Under the pieces are notes generated by a model, which saw only the letters and a program-made list of their open reading frames with translations, was not told the DNA's origin and ran no database searches. From Erythrobacter oryzae (lineage in GTDB: Bacteria > Pseudomonadota > Alphaproteobacteria > Sphingomonadales > Sphingomonadaceae), in the NCBI RefSeq assembly GCF_030271515.1, contig NZ_JASCXI010000001.1, positions 806,001-870,000 of the forward strand: DNA of 64,000 bases, written 5' to 3'. How positions within the stretch are numbered: position 1 is the stretch's first letter; each line of letters starts with the position of its first letter. The position numbers were made by a program, and so were the translations under genes. Below, piece by piece: positions 54,523-63,444 of the stretch.

Positions 54523-56955
54523 TCACGAATCGCTGCGGTTGAAGGCGTTTTTGGTCTTCATGCTCGGCTTTTCGAGCCAGGGCTGGTCGGGCCAGCGGTG
54601 CTTGGGATAGCGGCCCTTCATGTCCTTCACCACGTCGCGCCAGCTGCCGCGCCAGAAGCCGGGGAGGTCGCGGGTCGATTGCACCGGACGCCCGCCTGGG
54701 CTGGTGAGTTTCAAAAGCAACGGAGTGGTGCCGATCATCGGGTGGGTGTCGAGACCGAACACCCCCTGCACCCGCACCTCGACACTCGGCGCATCGTCGC
54801 CCGCGTAGTCGATCGCGTGGCGGGTGTCGGCGGGCGAAGTGAAGTGGGTCGGCGCGGCGCGGTCGAGCATCTGACGCGCGTTCCAGTCGAGCAGGCCGAG
54901 CGCGGCCTCGGCAAAGCGGTGGGGCGGGAGATCGAGATCGCGGCGGCCCGACAGCAGCGGCCTCAGCCACCCGTCAGCGTGGGCACGCAGGCTCTCGGGC
55001 GATAACGCCTCCACCCCGGCAAAGCGGGCGCGGGCGAGGAAGCCGTCGGGGAGCAGTTCCCCCAGCTTCTCCAGCGCCTTCTCCACAAGGATATCCACAA
55101 GCAGTGCGGGATCGGGCGAAGGTTCGGGCACGCTCGCCAGCACGATCGCGCCGAGGCGGCGTTCGCGGCGTGCTTCGACACGGTTCTTCTCGCTGTTCCA
55201 GCGGGTTGTGACGCGCTGTTCAAGCTCGCTCGCAAACAGCGCGGCGATCCGTTCGGGAGCGATTTCCGCCCCGGCGGTGATCCGCGCGCCCTTGGCTTGC
55301 CCCTGCGCGTCGCCCACTACGATCCATTCGGCACGGGCGAGCGGCGAGGCAGGGTCGAGGATGTAACCGCGCCCCCCCGCACTTTGCCAATGCTCGCCGG
55401 AAGGATCACGGCGGCGGGCGACGAAGTCCGGGCGGGCGAGCGCGAGCGCCTCGGCAGCGTCCTGCGCGGGGCTTTCGCCAAGCACGGCCGCCAGCTTGGC
55501 TGCCTGCCCCGCCCAGCCGCGCGCGATCCCTGCCGCCGCCGTGCTGCGGGGCGCACGATCCCCGCGCCAGCGGGCGAGGCGCTGCATCAGGTCCTCCCCG
55601 CGCCCGCCAAGACCGCGCTCCTGCAACAGCATCACCAGCCGCGCCGCATCCTCACGTTCGCCCGCCGCCGCGCCATGGAGCACGGCCGCGGCCTGATCGG
55701 GCGCCATCGGCAGGCTCGCGATCGCCTCGCCCAGCGGGGTGATGCGCCCATCGGTCAGCGCGCCGAGCCCCTCGAGCGCCCGCCGCGCCGCCGCGACCGA
55801 GGCTTCGGGCGGCGGGTCGAGCCACGGCAGGCCTGCCGGGTCGACCGTCCCCCACTTCGCCAGCCGCAGCAGCAGCGGGGCGAGGTCGGCCTGCATGATC
55901 TCGGCCGGTGCGAAGGGCGGCAGGCCCGCATGCGCGGCCTCCTCCCACAGGCGGTAGGCGACCCCCGGTCCCTGCCGCGCCGCGCGGCCCGCACGCTGCG
56001 CGGCCGACGCCTGCGAGGCGCGGCGGGTGACAAGGTGCGTGGTGCCCGCCGCGCGGTCGAATTCGGCGAGGCGGGCAAGGCCGCTGTCTACCACCACGCT
56101 CACCCCGTCCAAGGTCAGCGAGGTTTCGGCGATGGCCGTGGCGAGCACGATCCGGCGGCGGCCTTCCGGGTCGCGGCGGATCGCTAGGCGTTGGGCAGCA
56201 GGTTCAATCTGTCCGTGGAGCGGGTGGATCGGCGTGTCCGGCAGGCGCCCCTCCAGCCGCTCGCGCACCCGCTCGATCTCGCGCACGCCGGGGAGGAAGG
56301 CGAGGATGTCGCCCGCTTCCTCGCGCCAAGCGGTCATCACGGCAGCGGCCATACGATCCTCGATCGCGAGCGAGGCATCGCCGCCAAGCCATTTGATTGT
56401 CAGCGGAAAGCTGCGCCCCTCGCTTTCGACGACCGCCGCGCCTTCGCCCAGCAAGCCGGCGAAGCGCGCGCCGTCGATCGTGGCGGACATCACCAGCACG
56501 CGCAGATCCTCGCGCAGCACGGCGCGGCTTTCCAGCGCCAGCGCCAGCCCCAGATCGCTGTCGAGCGCGCGTTCGTGTGCCTCGTCGAACAGCAGGGCCG
56601 AAACGCCGGGGAGCTCCGGGTCTTCGACCAAGCGGTTGACGAGGATCGCCTCGGTCACGACGAGGATACGGGTGCGGGCGGACACCTTGGTGTCGAGCCG
56701 CGTCATATAGCCGACCGTCTCGCCCGGCTTTTCGCCGAGCAATTCGGCCATACGTTCGGCGGCGGCGCGGGCGGCGACGCGGCGGGGCGAGGTCATGATG
56801 ATCTGGCCGCTGCACCACGGCTCGCTCATCAAAGCGGGCGCGACGGCAGTGGTCTTGCCCGCCCCTGGCGGCGCGATCAGCACGCCAGCACCCTCGCCCG
56901 CCAAAGCGGCGCGGACTTGCGGGAGGACGGCGTGGATGGGCAGGTCGAGGCTCAC
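54523..56955 (-). CDS. hrpB: ATP-dependent RNA helicase HrpB
   Basis: DEAH-box helicase of uncertain RNA target. The 810 residues have RecA-like domains with APPGAGKTT (K34), the DEAH box LLFDEAHERA (D124-H127), VMSATIDGARF, and the conserved domain-2 motif AQRAGRAARQGPGV. The C-terminal half carries the HrpB-specific region ending in GFWRGSW, WPDQPWLEKPS. It lies 19 bases downstream of the prenyl synthase gene. Confidence 0.93.
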   Translation of the reverse strand: MSLDLPIHAVLPQVRAALAGEGAGVLIAPPGAGKTTAVAPALMSEPWCSGQIIMTSPRRVAARAAAERMAELLGEKPGETVGYMTRLDTKVSARTRILVVTEAILVNRLVEDPELPGVSALLFDEAHERALDSDLGLALALESRAVLREDLRVLVMSATIDGARFAGLLGEGAAVVESEGRSFPLTIKWLGGDASLAIEDRMAAAVMTAWREEAGDILAFLPGVREIERVRERLEGRLPDTPIHPLHGQIEPAAQRLAIRRDPEGRRRIVLATAIAETSLTLDGVSVVVDSGLARLAEFDRAAGTTHLVTRRASQASAAQRAGRAARQGPGVAYRLWEEAAHAGLPPFAPAEIMQADLAPLLLRLAKWGTVDPAGLPWLDPPPEASVAAARRALEGLGALTDGRITPLGEAIASLPMAPDQAAAVLHGAAAGEREDAARLVMLLQERGLGGRGEDLMQRLARWRGDRAPRSTAAAGIARGWAGQAAKLAAVLGESPAQDAAEALALARPDFVARRRDPSGEHWQSAGGRGYILDPASPLARAEWIVVGDAQGQAKGARITAGAEIAPERIAALFASELEQRVTTRWNSEKNRVEARRERRLGAIVLASVPEPSPDPALLVDILVEKALEKLGELLPDGFLARARFAGVEALSPESLRAHADGWLRPLLSGRRDLDLPPHRFAEAALGLLDWNARQMLDRAAPTHFTSPADTRHAIDYAGDDAPSVEVRVQGVFGLDTHPMIGTTPLLLKLTSPGGRPVQSTRDLPGFWRGSWRDVVKDMKGRYPKHRWPDQPWLEKPSMKTKNAFNRSDS

Positions 56956-56974
56956 GCCCCGCCCGATAGCCTGC

Positions 56975-57985
56975 TCAATGCCCGCGCGCGACCGCGAATT
57001 GCGCGGCTTCGGCCATCGCCTGACGCGCCTTGCCGTCGGGGAAGATCGAGATCGCGTCGATCGCGCGGTGCGCGAAGTGGCGGGCGCGCTCGCGGGTGTC
57101 CTCGACGGCGTTGTGCTTGCCGATCAGCCCGATCGCATGGGCGAGATCCGCGTCCGACGTGCGATGCCCGATGATCGCGTCCTTCCAGAACTTGCGCTCG
57201 TCCTCGTTGCCGCGCGCATAGGCGAGGATCACCGGCAGGGTCATCTTGCCCTCGCGGAAGTCGTCGCCCTGGTCCTTGCCCATTTCGGCGGCGTCGGAAT
57301 CATAGTCGATGGCGTCGTCGACCAGCTGGAAGGCGACGCCGAGGTTGCGGCCATAGGCCTCGAGCGCGCGCTCCTGTTCCTCGGAGCACTCCGCCACCAC
57401 CGCGCTGATCTGGCTCGCGGCGGCGAAGAGCGCGGCGGTCTTGGCGCCGATGATGTGGAGGTATTGTTCCTCGCTGGTGTTGATCTGGCGCTGGGCGGAG
57501 AGTTGCGAGACCTCGCCTTCCGCGATCACCGCACTCGCGCGCGACAGGATCGACAGGACGCGCAGGGAGCCATCCTCGGTCATAAGCTCGAAGGCGCGGC
57601 TGAACAGGAAATCGCCGACCAGCACGGTCGCGGGATTGCCGAAGATGATGTTGGCCGCAGCCTTCCCGCGCCTGAGCTCGCTGCCGTCGACCACGTCGTC
57701 GTGCAGCAGCGTCGCGGTGTGGATGAACTCGACCGCGGCGGCGAGCTTGTGGTGGCGCGTGCCCTTGTAGCCGACCAGCTCCGCCCCCGCCAAGGTCAGC
57801 ATCGGCCGCAGCCGCTTGCCCCCGCCGCTGATGAGGTGCCCGGCGAGGCGCGGGATCAGCGGGATCTCGCTCTGCATCCTGTCGAGGATCACCGCGTTGA
57901 CCGAATTCATCCCGCCTGCCGTCAGCGACAGCATCGGATCCAGCGTCGGTGCCTTGCGCGGCATGGGAATGATGTCGGCACTCAT
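56975..57985 (-). CDS. ispB: All-trans polyprenyl diphosphate synthase (IspB-like)
   Basis: Prenyltransferase that makes the long side chain of ubiquinone from farnesyl diphosphate. The 336 residues show the first Asp-rich motif LLHDDVVDGSELRRGKA and the second VDDAIDYDSD, with GGGKRLRP for isopentenyl diphosphate binding. It starts near 57985 (MSADIIPMP). The chain length (octa, nona or deca) cannot be read from sequence. Divergent from chorismate mutase, 69 bases away. Confidence 0.92.
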   Translation of the reverse strand: MSADIIPMPRKAPTLDPMLSLTAGGMNSVNAVILDRMQSEIPLIPRLAGHLISGGGKRLRPMLTLAGAELVGYKGTRHHKLAAAVEFIHTATLLHDDVVDGSELRRGKAAANIIFGNPATVLVGDFLFSRAFELMTEDGSLRVLSILSRASAVIAEGEVSQLSAQRQINTSEEQYLHIIGAKTAALFAAASQISAVVAECSEEQERALEAYGRNLGVAFQLVDDAIDYDSDAAEMGKDQGDDFREGKMTLPVILAYARGNEDERKFWKDAIIGHRTSDADLAHAIGLIGKHNAVEDTRERARHFAHRAIDAISIFPDGKARQAMAEAAQFAVARGH

Positions 57986-58054
57986 GCTGCCTTGGCTCCT
58001 AGGGCGGCCCCAGCGTGCTTGGCAAGCGCAGAATTGCTGCTAGTTTCGCGCGCA

Positions 58055-58363
58055 ATGGCGCATGATCCGCAACACTCCACCGAACCCGACCCCGTGCTGG
58101 CGGGCTTCCGCAAGAGCATCGACAATATCGACGCGGCTTTGATCCACATGCTCGCCGAGCGGTTCCGGATCACGCAGGCCGTGGGCGAGTACAAGGCGAG
58201 GGCCACCCTCCCCCCCGCCGATCCCGACCGCGAGGCGCGCCAGATCGCGCGGCTGAGGAAGCTGTCGGAGGAGGCCGATCTCGACCCCGAGTTTTCCGAG
58301 AAGTTCCTGCGCTTCATCATCGACGAAGTGATCCGCCACCACGAACGCGCCGCGGCGGGCTGA
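58055..58363 (+). CDS. Chorismate mutase, AroQ type
   Basis: Stand-alone all-helical chorismate mutase converting chorismate to prephenate. The 102 residues show the AroQ pattern RKSIDNIDAALIHMLAERFRI and VGEYKAR, with the DPDREARQIARLRK and FIIDEVIRHHE helices supplying the active-site residues. The ATG at 58055 is preferred; further upstream the frame is noncoding. It is monofunctional, with no prephenate dehydratase or DAHP synthase fused. Confidence 0.92.
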   Translation: MAHDPQHSTEPDPVLAGFRKSIDNIDAALIHMLAERFRITQAVGEYKARATLPPADPDREARQIARLRKLSEEADLDPEFSEKFLRFIIDEVIRHHERAAAG

Positions 58364-58374
58364 TTTCCAGCGAC

Positions 58375-58412
58375 AAAAAAGGGGCACGCAGCCATCCCGG
58401 GCTGCGTGCCCC
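58375..58412 (-). terminator. Rho-independent terminator on the minus strand
   Basis: A perfect 13-pair stem GGGGCACGCAGCC/GGCTGCGTGCCCC with a six-base loop is followed on the minus strand by six T (the A run 58375-58380). It is 120 bases past the stop of the secreted repeat gene and also lies directly after the convergent chorismate mutase stop. Confidence 0.85.
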
Positions 58413-58531
58413 CAGCGTGTTGGCGCGAGGCCGGTCGATACCGGCCAGCCTCGCGCCCGCCACATCCGCGCGCTACGGGTCAACAGGCGTGCGGGGCCGC
58501 GGTGCCTGCGGGAGCGGCGGAATCCGGTCGG

Positions 58532-59089
58532 TCAGCCGCGCGGGCGACGGGCGCGCGGCGGGCGGCTGAAGCCCTCGGCGCGGGTCTTGTTGACGGTGGT
58601 GCTCACCTGGCCATTGGCGCGGGTGGTGACGCGGTCGCGCGAGGCGAGGGTCTCGCCTGCCGCATTGGTCACGCTCTGGCTCGCCTGCGAATTGCCCTGC
58701 CCGTCACGGCTGCGGCTGCCCGCGAGCCCGTAGGACTGGCCGCCGCGGCCGGTGGCGGTGCCGGTGAAGGTCGAGCCGGTTTCGGTGCGCACACGCTCGC
58801 CCTGAAGATCGCGGGTGCGGCCCTGCGTGCCGGTCTGGGTGACCGAGACGGTCGCGCCCGTGTCGGTGCGCTGGCGCACAGCGATGCTGGTCGCGGTCTT
58901 GCCGTTGTCGTTGTTGACGGCGACGCCGGTGCGGGTCGCGGTGCCGGTGTCGGGATTGACCGTGGTGGTCTGAGTGGCGGTGTACTTGTCGCCTTCATAG
59001 GTCTTGGTGCGGGTCTTTTCCTGCGCGGCGAGCGGCGCGGCAAGCGCGAGCGCGGCAAGCGAGGCGATCATCAGCGGGGTCTTGATCAT
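58532..59089 (-). CDS. Secreted Thr-rich repetitive protein
   Basis: Exported protein of unknown function. After a signal peptide (about 1-21, cleavage near PLAAQ) come low-complexity stretches rich in Thr, Ser, Gly and Gln with short repeated units such as TTTVNPDTGTATRTGVAV and TGTQGRTRD, and a basic tail ending [10 protein letters not shown]. The ATG at 59089 has GGAGG in front. It follows the sigma factor partner gene by 121 bases. The composition suggests an extended or amyloid-like envelope protein; no domain is recognised. Confidence 0.7.
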   Translation of the reverse strand: MIKTPLMIASLAALALAAPLAAQEKTRTKTYEGDKYTATQTTTVNPDTGTATRTGVAVNNDNGKTATSIAVRQRTDTGATVSVTQTGTQGRTRDLQGERVRTETGSTFTGTATGRGGQSYGLAGSRSRDGQGNSQASQSVTNAAGETLASRDRVTTRANGQVSTTVNKTRAEGFSRPPRARRPRG

Positions 59090-59210
59090 CGTAATTTTCC
59101 TCCATCCTGTCAGGGCCTTGGCCCGTACCGGCGAAAGTGGCGGGGTCGCTGCCGGTGACATGAACTCAACGCCGCTGCCGCGAAGACCCTTCGCGACAGG
59201 GAGGAAAAAT

Positions 59211-60128
59211 CTATTCGGAGGGCGGCGTGTCCTGCGGCGGGACAGCAGTCGGCGCAGCCGCGGGTTGCCCGGAAAGGCGAGCCGCGCGGCGGGCGCGCAG
59301 TTCCTCGGTGACCAAGCGGCGTTCTTCCGGGGTCAGTTCGCGCCACGCCTTGGCGCGTTCCTCGGGCGACAGGCCGCGCAGGCCACGCAAGCGCTCGCGC
59401 GTCTCGGGGATGACGGGCTTGCGGCCGGTCAGATCCTCGCGGGTCAGCGCCTCGCCGTTCTCGACCTTGCGCTGCATCGCCTCGCGCCGCGCGGCGGCGG
59501 CGGCATCGGCGCGCTGTTCGCGGGCGGTGACGGCCTGTTCGATCTTGGCGCGCAGCCGCGCCTCTTCTTCGGGCGTCGGCACGCGCAGCCCCGCGGCGCC
59601 GCGGCGCTCGATCTCGGACTTGATGCGCTGGTCGATGATCGCGCGGCGTTCCTCGCGGCGGCCGGCGCGAACCTGGTCGACGCGGCGCAGCTTCTCGGCA
59701 AGTTCCTCGGGCGTGTCGATCGGGCCTTCGTTGACGACCGGCGCGGGGGTGGGCGCGGGGACAGCGGCGGCGGCAACCAGGGGCTCGGGAGCGGCCGAGG
59801 CCTGCGCCTTGCCGGTGAGGCTCGCCCACACGGTCTCGGCCGAGGGCACGGGGATCGCGAGCTGTTCGAGCAGCCCCGTCGCCGCCGCGGCGGTCGCGAG
59901 CGCGCCGAAGCTGAGGGCGCCGATGGCGATGCGCTGGCCGATGCGCCAGCGGCGGGTGCGCGCGGGGCGGCGCAGTTCGGGAAGCGGCGCCGGGCGAGCC
60001 TCGGCAGCCGCCAGCACGCGGTCGGCAAAGCCCGCGGGCAGATCGGGCGCGCGGTAGCCGTCGAGCACCCGCGCCAGCGGCGAGCCGGGGGCAATGGGTA
60101 GCCCGGGATCGGGTTCGTTCACGCTCAT
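59211..60128 (-). CDS. Sigma-factor partner, single-helix DUF3106-like protein
   Basis: Probable anti-sigma or effector protein. The 305 residues have a cytoplasmic N-terminal region (about 1-62), one membrane helix (about 65-88), a Pro/Ala linker and a charged periplasmic half with repeated LSPEERAKAWRELTPEERR units, as in DUF3106 proteins. Its start overlaps the sigma factor stop by four bases (ATGA), which supports a regulatory link. The classic zinc anti-sigma motif HxxxCxxC is not present. Confidence 0.7.
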   Translation of the reverse strand: MSVNEPDPGLPIAPGSPLARVLDGYRAPDLPAGFADRVLAAAEARPAPLPELRRPARTRRWRIGQRIAIGALSFGALATAAAATGLLEQLAIPVPSAETVWASLTGKAQASAAPEPLVAAAAVPAPTPAPVVNEGPIDTPEELAEKLRRVDQVRAGRREERRAIIDQRIKSEIERRGAAGLRVPTPEEEARLRAKIEQAVTAREQRADAAAAARREAMQRKVENGEALTREDLTGRKPVIPETRERLRGLRGLSPEERAKAWRELTPEERRLVTEELRARRAARLSGQPAAAPTAVPPQDTPPSE

Positions 60129-60742
60129 GGCGCGTCTCCTTGCGCCGTCAGAGCCTGCCGCAGCGCCGTCCGGGCGCGGTGGAGCAGGCTCTCGAAGGCC
60201 TTGATGTTCATGTCCATCGCTTCGGCTGCCTCGGCATTGGGCAGCTCCTCGTAATAGGTCAGCACGATCGCGGCGCGCTGGCGTTCGGGCAGCGCGAGCA
60301 CGAGGGCCCGCGCCAGATTGTCACGCTCGCCCGCCTCGATCACCGCATCGGCGAGCGGGGCGTCGTCTTCCTCCTCGGGCACCTCGCCGCCCGAGATGCG
60401 CCGGGCGCGGCGCAGGCGGTCGATGGCGAGGTTGGTCGCTACCCGTTTCAGCCAGCCGCCGAGCCTGAGGCGCGCCGCCGCCTGGCTGCCGACGGCGTGC
60501 TTGGCCGCGATGGCGGGCGCATGGTCCCACAGCCGCAGCATCGCCTCCTGCACGATGTCCTCGGCCTCGTGCGCGTCGCCGGTCATGCGATAGGCGACGC
60601 GGTGGAGCGTGGCCCCGTGCCGCGCGATCATTTCGCGCAAAGCCGCCGGATCGCGCGCTGCCAGCCGCTCCGCCCACGCGGCGTCATCGCCCGGCGGCGG
60701 GGCGATTGCGGTCGCGGGAGCGGGCTCGGTCGCGGTGTTCAT
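60125..60742 (-). CDS. ECF-type RNA polymerase sigma factor
   Basis: Alternative sigma factor of the extracytoplasmic function group. The 205 residues have a disordered N-terminal end (about 1-20), region 2 with YRMTGDAHEAEDIVQEAMLRLW and LKRVATNLAIDRLRR, and region 4 with ALPERQRAAIVLTYYEELPN and LLHRARTALR. Region 3 is absent, as usual. Its downstream partner overlaps it. The GTG or ATG at 60742 is the first good start; the region to the histidine kinase gene is only 77 bases. Confidence 0.9.
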   Translation of the reverse strand: MNTATEPAPATAIAPPPGDDAAWAERLAARDPAALREMIARHGATLHRVAYRMTGDAHEAEDIVQEAMLRLWDHAPAIAAKHAVGSQAAARLRLGGWLKRVATNLAIDRLRRARRISGGEVPEEEDDAPLADAVIEAGERDNLARALVLALPERQRAAIVLTYYEELPNAEAAEAMDMNIKAFESLLHRARTALRQALTAQGDAP

Positions 60743-60819
60743 AGGGTCGCAAATGGCCTGTTTGCGTCTGGGTGTTCGCCCCTACAACGCAGGCGGCTAA
60801 GAAACCCTTCGCGGCAATT

Positions 60820-62334
60820 TCACTGCGCGCGCGGCAGGCGCAATTCGACCAGCAAACCGCCCAGATCCTCGCTCTCGCCGAGGGTGACGCTGCCGCCGTA
60901 GATTTCCGCCACGTCGCGCACGATCGCGAGGCCAAGGCCGGTCCCGGGCTTGCCGGTGTCGAGCCGGACGCCGCGGTCGAAGATGCGGATGCGCTCGGCC
61001 TCGGGGATGCCCGTGCCGTCATCCTCGACCCAGATGAGGCACATCTTGGGATCGCGCTCGGCCTCGTCGGGGTCGATGGTGACGAAGACCGAGCCGCCGC
61101 CATATTTGGCCGCGTTCTCGATCAGGTTGCCGAGCAATTCGTCGAGGTCCTGCCGTTCGAGCGAGACCAGCGCCTGCTTGTCGCCCGCGATGTCGAGCCG
61201 ACCCTCGGGATAGAGCCGCTCGACCGCGCGGCGCACAGCCTCGGCGCTCGCCATGACATTGGTGCGCGCGTGGCCGACCGCGCGGCGGCCGACGGCGCGG
61301 GCGCGGGCGAGATGGTGGTCGACATGGCGCTGCATCGTCCGCGTCTCGCGCATCACCGCCTCGCCGAGGTCGGGCGCGCGCGCGGTCGCGGCATTGGTCA
61401 GCACGGTCAGCGGGGTCTTGAGCGCATGCGCCAGATTGCCCGCGTGCCGTCGCGCTTCCTCCGCCTGCCGCTCGGAATGTTCGAGCAGGGCATTCAACTC
61501 CTCGACCAGCGGCTGCACTTCCAGCGGCAGCGGATCGGTGATGCGGTTCGCGCCGGTGGTGCGCAGGTTCTGGATCGCCGCGCGCACCCGCCGCAGCGGA
61601 GACAGCCCGTAGCGGATCTGGAGCAACGCCATGACCAGCAGGCCGAGGCCCAGGACGGCAAAACTCCAGATCAGGATCAGCCGCACCCGCCCGATCTGCG
61701 CGTCCATCTGCTCGGTGGCGCTGGCGACCGCGAAGGTCCAGCGCGTCTCGCTGCCGGGCAGGATCACGGTGCGCTCGGCGATTCTCAGCGGCTCGCCCGC
61801 AAACTGGTCGGAATTGTAGATGTGCACCTCGCTGTCGAAGTGCTCGCCCTTCCCCTGCGCCCCGTGGAGCTTCAATGTCCGGTCCCACAGGCTGCGCGAG
61901 GGCCAGGGTTCGAAATTGCCGCCCGAGATCTGCCAGTAGAGCCCGCTGCCGGGTTCGAGGAAGCGCTGGTCGCCCAGCGTGCGGTAGAACCACACCTCCC
62001 CGCTCGCATCGATCTCGGCCGAGGCGATCATCGCGGTGAGCTGGTAGTCGAGCTGTTCGTCGAAATTGGCCTCGACCTGGCTCGTCAGCGTGCGTTCGAG
62101 AGCGATGCCGCCGCCCAGCAGGAGGACGAAGATCCACCCCGCCGCGATCAGCACCATGCGCCGCGCAAGGCTGGCGCGGGGCTTGGGCGCGGCAGTGGCA
62201 GCGTCCTCGTGCACGCCCCCGGCCCCGCCCGCGGGCAAGGTCAGCGGAGCATCGCCGCCGCCCGCCCCAGCCTCAGGCAAAACCTCAGGCGCGGGGCTGG
62301 TCGGCAGGGTCGTCGAGGCTGTAACCGAGGCCAC
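60820..62334 (-). CDS. Sensor histidine kinase (PhoQ/EnvZ class)
   Basis: Membrane-bound kinase partner of the response regulator upstream. The 504 residues show a Gly/Pro-rich tail (about 1-55), first helix (60-80), a periplasmic sensor (about 85-215), second helix (220-240), HAMP linker, the H-box AHALKTPLT (H303), N-box ENAAK (N407), and VEDDGTGIP and GTGLGL. The frame overlaps the regulator gene by 50 bases at 62285-62334; the true start may be further in, near M60 (62157). Confidence 0.88.
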   Translation of the reverse strand: MASVTASTTLPTSPAPEVLPEAGAGGGDAPLTLPAGGAGGVHEDAATAAPKPRASLARRMVLIAAGWIFVLLLGGGIALERTLTSQVEANFDEQLDYQLTAMIASAEIDASGEVWFYRTLGDQRFLEPGSGLYWQISGGNFEPWPSRSLWDRTLKLHGAQGKGEHFDSEVHIYNSDQFAGEPLRIAERTVILPGSETRWTFAVASATEQMDAQIGRVRLILIWSFAVLGLGLLVMALLQIRYGLSPLRRVRAAIQNLRTTGANRITDPLPLEVQPLVEELNALLEHSERQAEEARRHAGNLAHALKTPLTVLTNAATARAPDLGEAVMRETRTMQRHVDHHLARARAVGRRAVGHARTNVMASAEAVRRAVERLYPEGRLDIAGDKQALVSLERQDLDELLGNLIENAAKYGGGSVFVTIDPDEAERDPKMCLIWVEDDGTGIPEAERIRIFDRGVRLDTGKPGTGLGLAIVRDVAEIYGGSVTLGESEDLGGLLVELRLPRAQ

Positions 62335-62962
62335 GGATGGTCGTTATCACGTCTGCGCCGAGCTTCTTGCGGATGCGGGTGACGAAGACTTCGATGGTGT
62401 TAGAATCCCGGTCGAAGTCCTGATCGTAGATGTGCTCGATCAGTTCGGTGCGGCTCACCACCTTGCCCTTGTGGTGCATGAGGTAGCTGAGCAGCTTGTA
62501 TTCCTGCGCGGTGAGCTTGACCGGCTCGCCCGCGAGCGTCACGCGGCCCGAGCGGGTGTCCAGCCGCACGTCGCCGGCGGTGAGTTCGGAGGAGGTGTTG
62601 CCCGAAGCGCGGCGGATCAGCGCGCGCAGGCGGGCGATCAGTTCCTCGGTCTGGAACGGCTTGGCGAGATAGTCGTCCGCCCCCGCATCGAGCCCGGCGA
62701 CCTTGTCGCTCCAGCTGTCACGCGCAGTCAGCACCAGCACCGGGAAGGCCCTGCCCTCGCGCCGCCACATGCCGAGCACGGTCAGCCCGTCGATCTCGGG
62801 CAGGCCCAAGTCGAGCACCACCGCGTCGTAATCCTCGGTCGAGCCCATGAAGTGCCCGTCCTCGCCATCGGTGGAGAGGTCAACGGCATAGCCCTGCCCT
62901 TCGAGCGTCGCCTTCAGCTGCGCGCCCAGCGTGGGTTCGTCCTCGACGATCAGAATGCGCAT
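62285..62962 (-). CDS. OmpR/PhoB-family response regulator
   Basis: DNA-binding regulator phosphorylated by the kinase downstream. The 225 residues have a receiver domain with the phospho-acceptor D51 (VLDLGLPE), the acidic pocket VEDE at the N-terminus and the DYLAKPF lysine, then an OmpR-type winged helix (GRVTLAGEPVKLTAQEYKLL and TIEVFVTRIRKKLG). The ATG at 62962 is preferred over a longer frame. The PepSY gene is just upstream on the same strand. Confidence 0.92.
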   Translation of the reverse strand: MRILIVEDEPTLGAQLKATLEGQGYAVDLSTDGEDGHFMGSTEDYDAVVLDLGLPEIDGLTVLGMWRREGRAFPVLVLTARDSWSDKVAGLDAGADDYLAKPFQTEELIARLRALIRRASGNTSSELTAGDVRLDTRSGRVTLAGEPVKLTAQEYKLLSYLMHHKGKVVSRTELIEHIYDQDFDRDSNTIEVFVTRIRKKLGADVITTIRGLGYSLDDPADQPRA

Positions 62963-63082
62963 GGGTCCCCGGTTTCCTGATTGATGTTCGGCAGGTTCGT
63001 GCGCTTTTGGGCCGCAGGCGTCAAGCAAGCCCGCTGCGCCGATCCGGCTGCTTTCCCCCGCTCAGTGGCCATGGCGCAGCCG

Positions 63083-63397
63083 TCAGCGCGAGCGGCCGAT
63101 GATGCGCCCGGTGCGGGCGTCGACATCGACATAGGTGACGCGGCCATCCTTGATGAACTTGAGGCGATAGGCGCGCGCGGTCGAATCATAGGCAAAGCCC
63201 AGATATTCGGCATCGCGCATCTGAGGCAGGATCTTCGCCTCGATCTCGCCCGAACGCATGATGTTGCCCGCCTGCGCCTCGCGGCGCGCCTCGCCCTGCT
63301 CGCCGCGCAGCTGGTCCGGCTTCTGCGCGAGCGCAGGCTCCCCTGCCAGAGCAAGGGCGGCCAGCGCACCGGTTAGAAAGGCAAGTTGCACGTTCAT
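63083..63397 (-). CDS. PepSY-domain periplasmic protein
   Basis: Small exported protein with one PepSY domain, often linked to protease inhibition or signalling. The 104 residues show a signal peptide (about 1-24, cleavage near PALA-Q), a basic/Gln-rich stretch, and the PepSY core LGFAYDSTARAYRLKFIKDGRV followed by VDVDARTGRIIG. The ATG at 63397 is chosen because the longer frame has a poor start. It is 47 bases after the SIMPL gene and 120 before the regulator, so the group may be one transcript. Confidence 0.8.
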   Translation of the reverse strand: MNVQLAFLTGALAALALAGEPALAQKPDQLRGEQGEARREAQAGNIMRSGEIEAKILPQMRDAEYLGFAYDSTARAYRLKFIKDGRVTYVDVDARTGRIIGRSR

Positions 63398-63444
63398 GAC
63401 AGGATTGTGCCTAGCAAGTGTCCATTGAACAAGCCGTGAATGGC

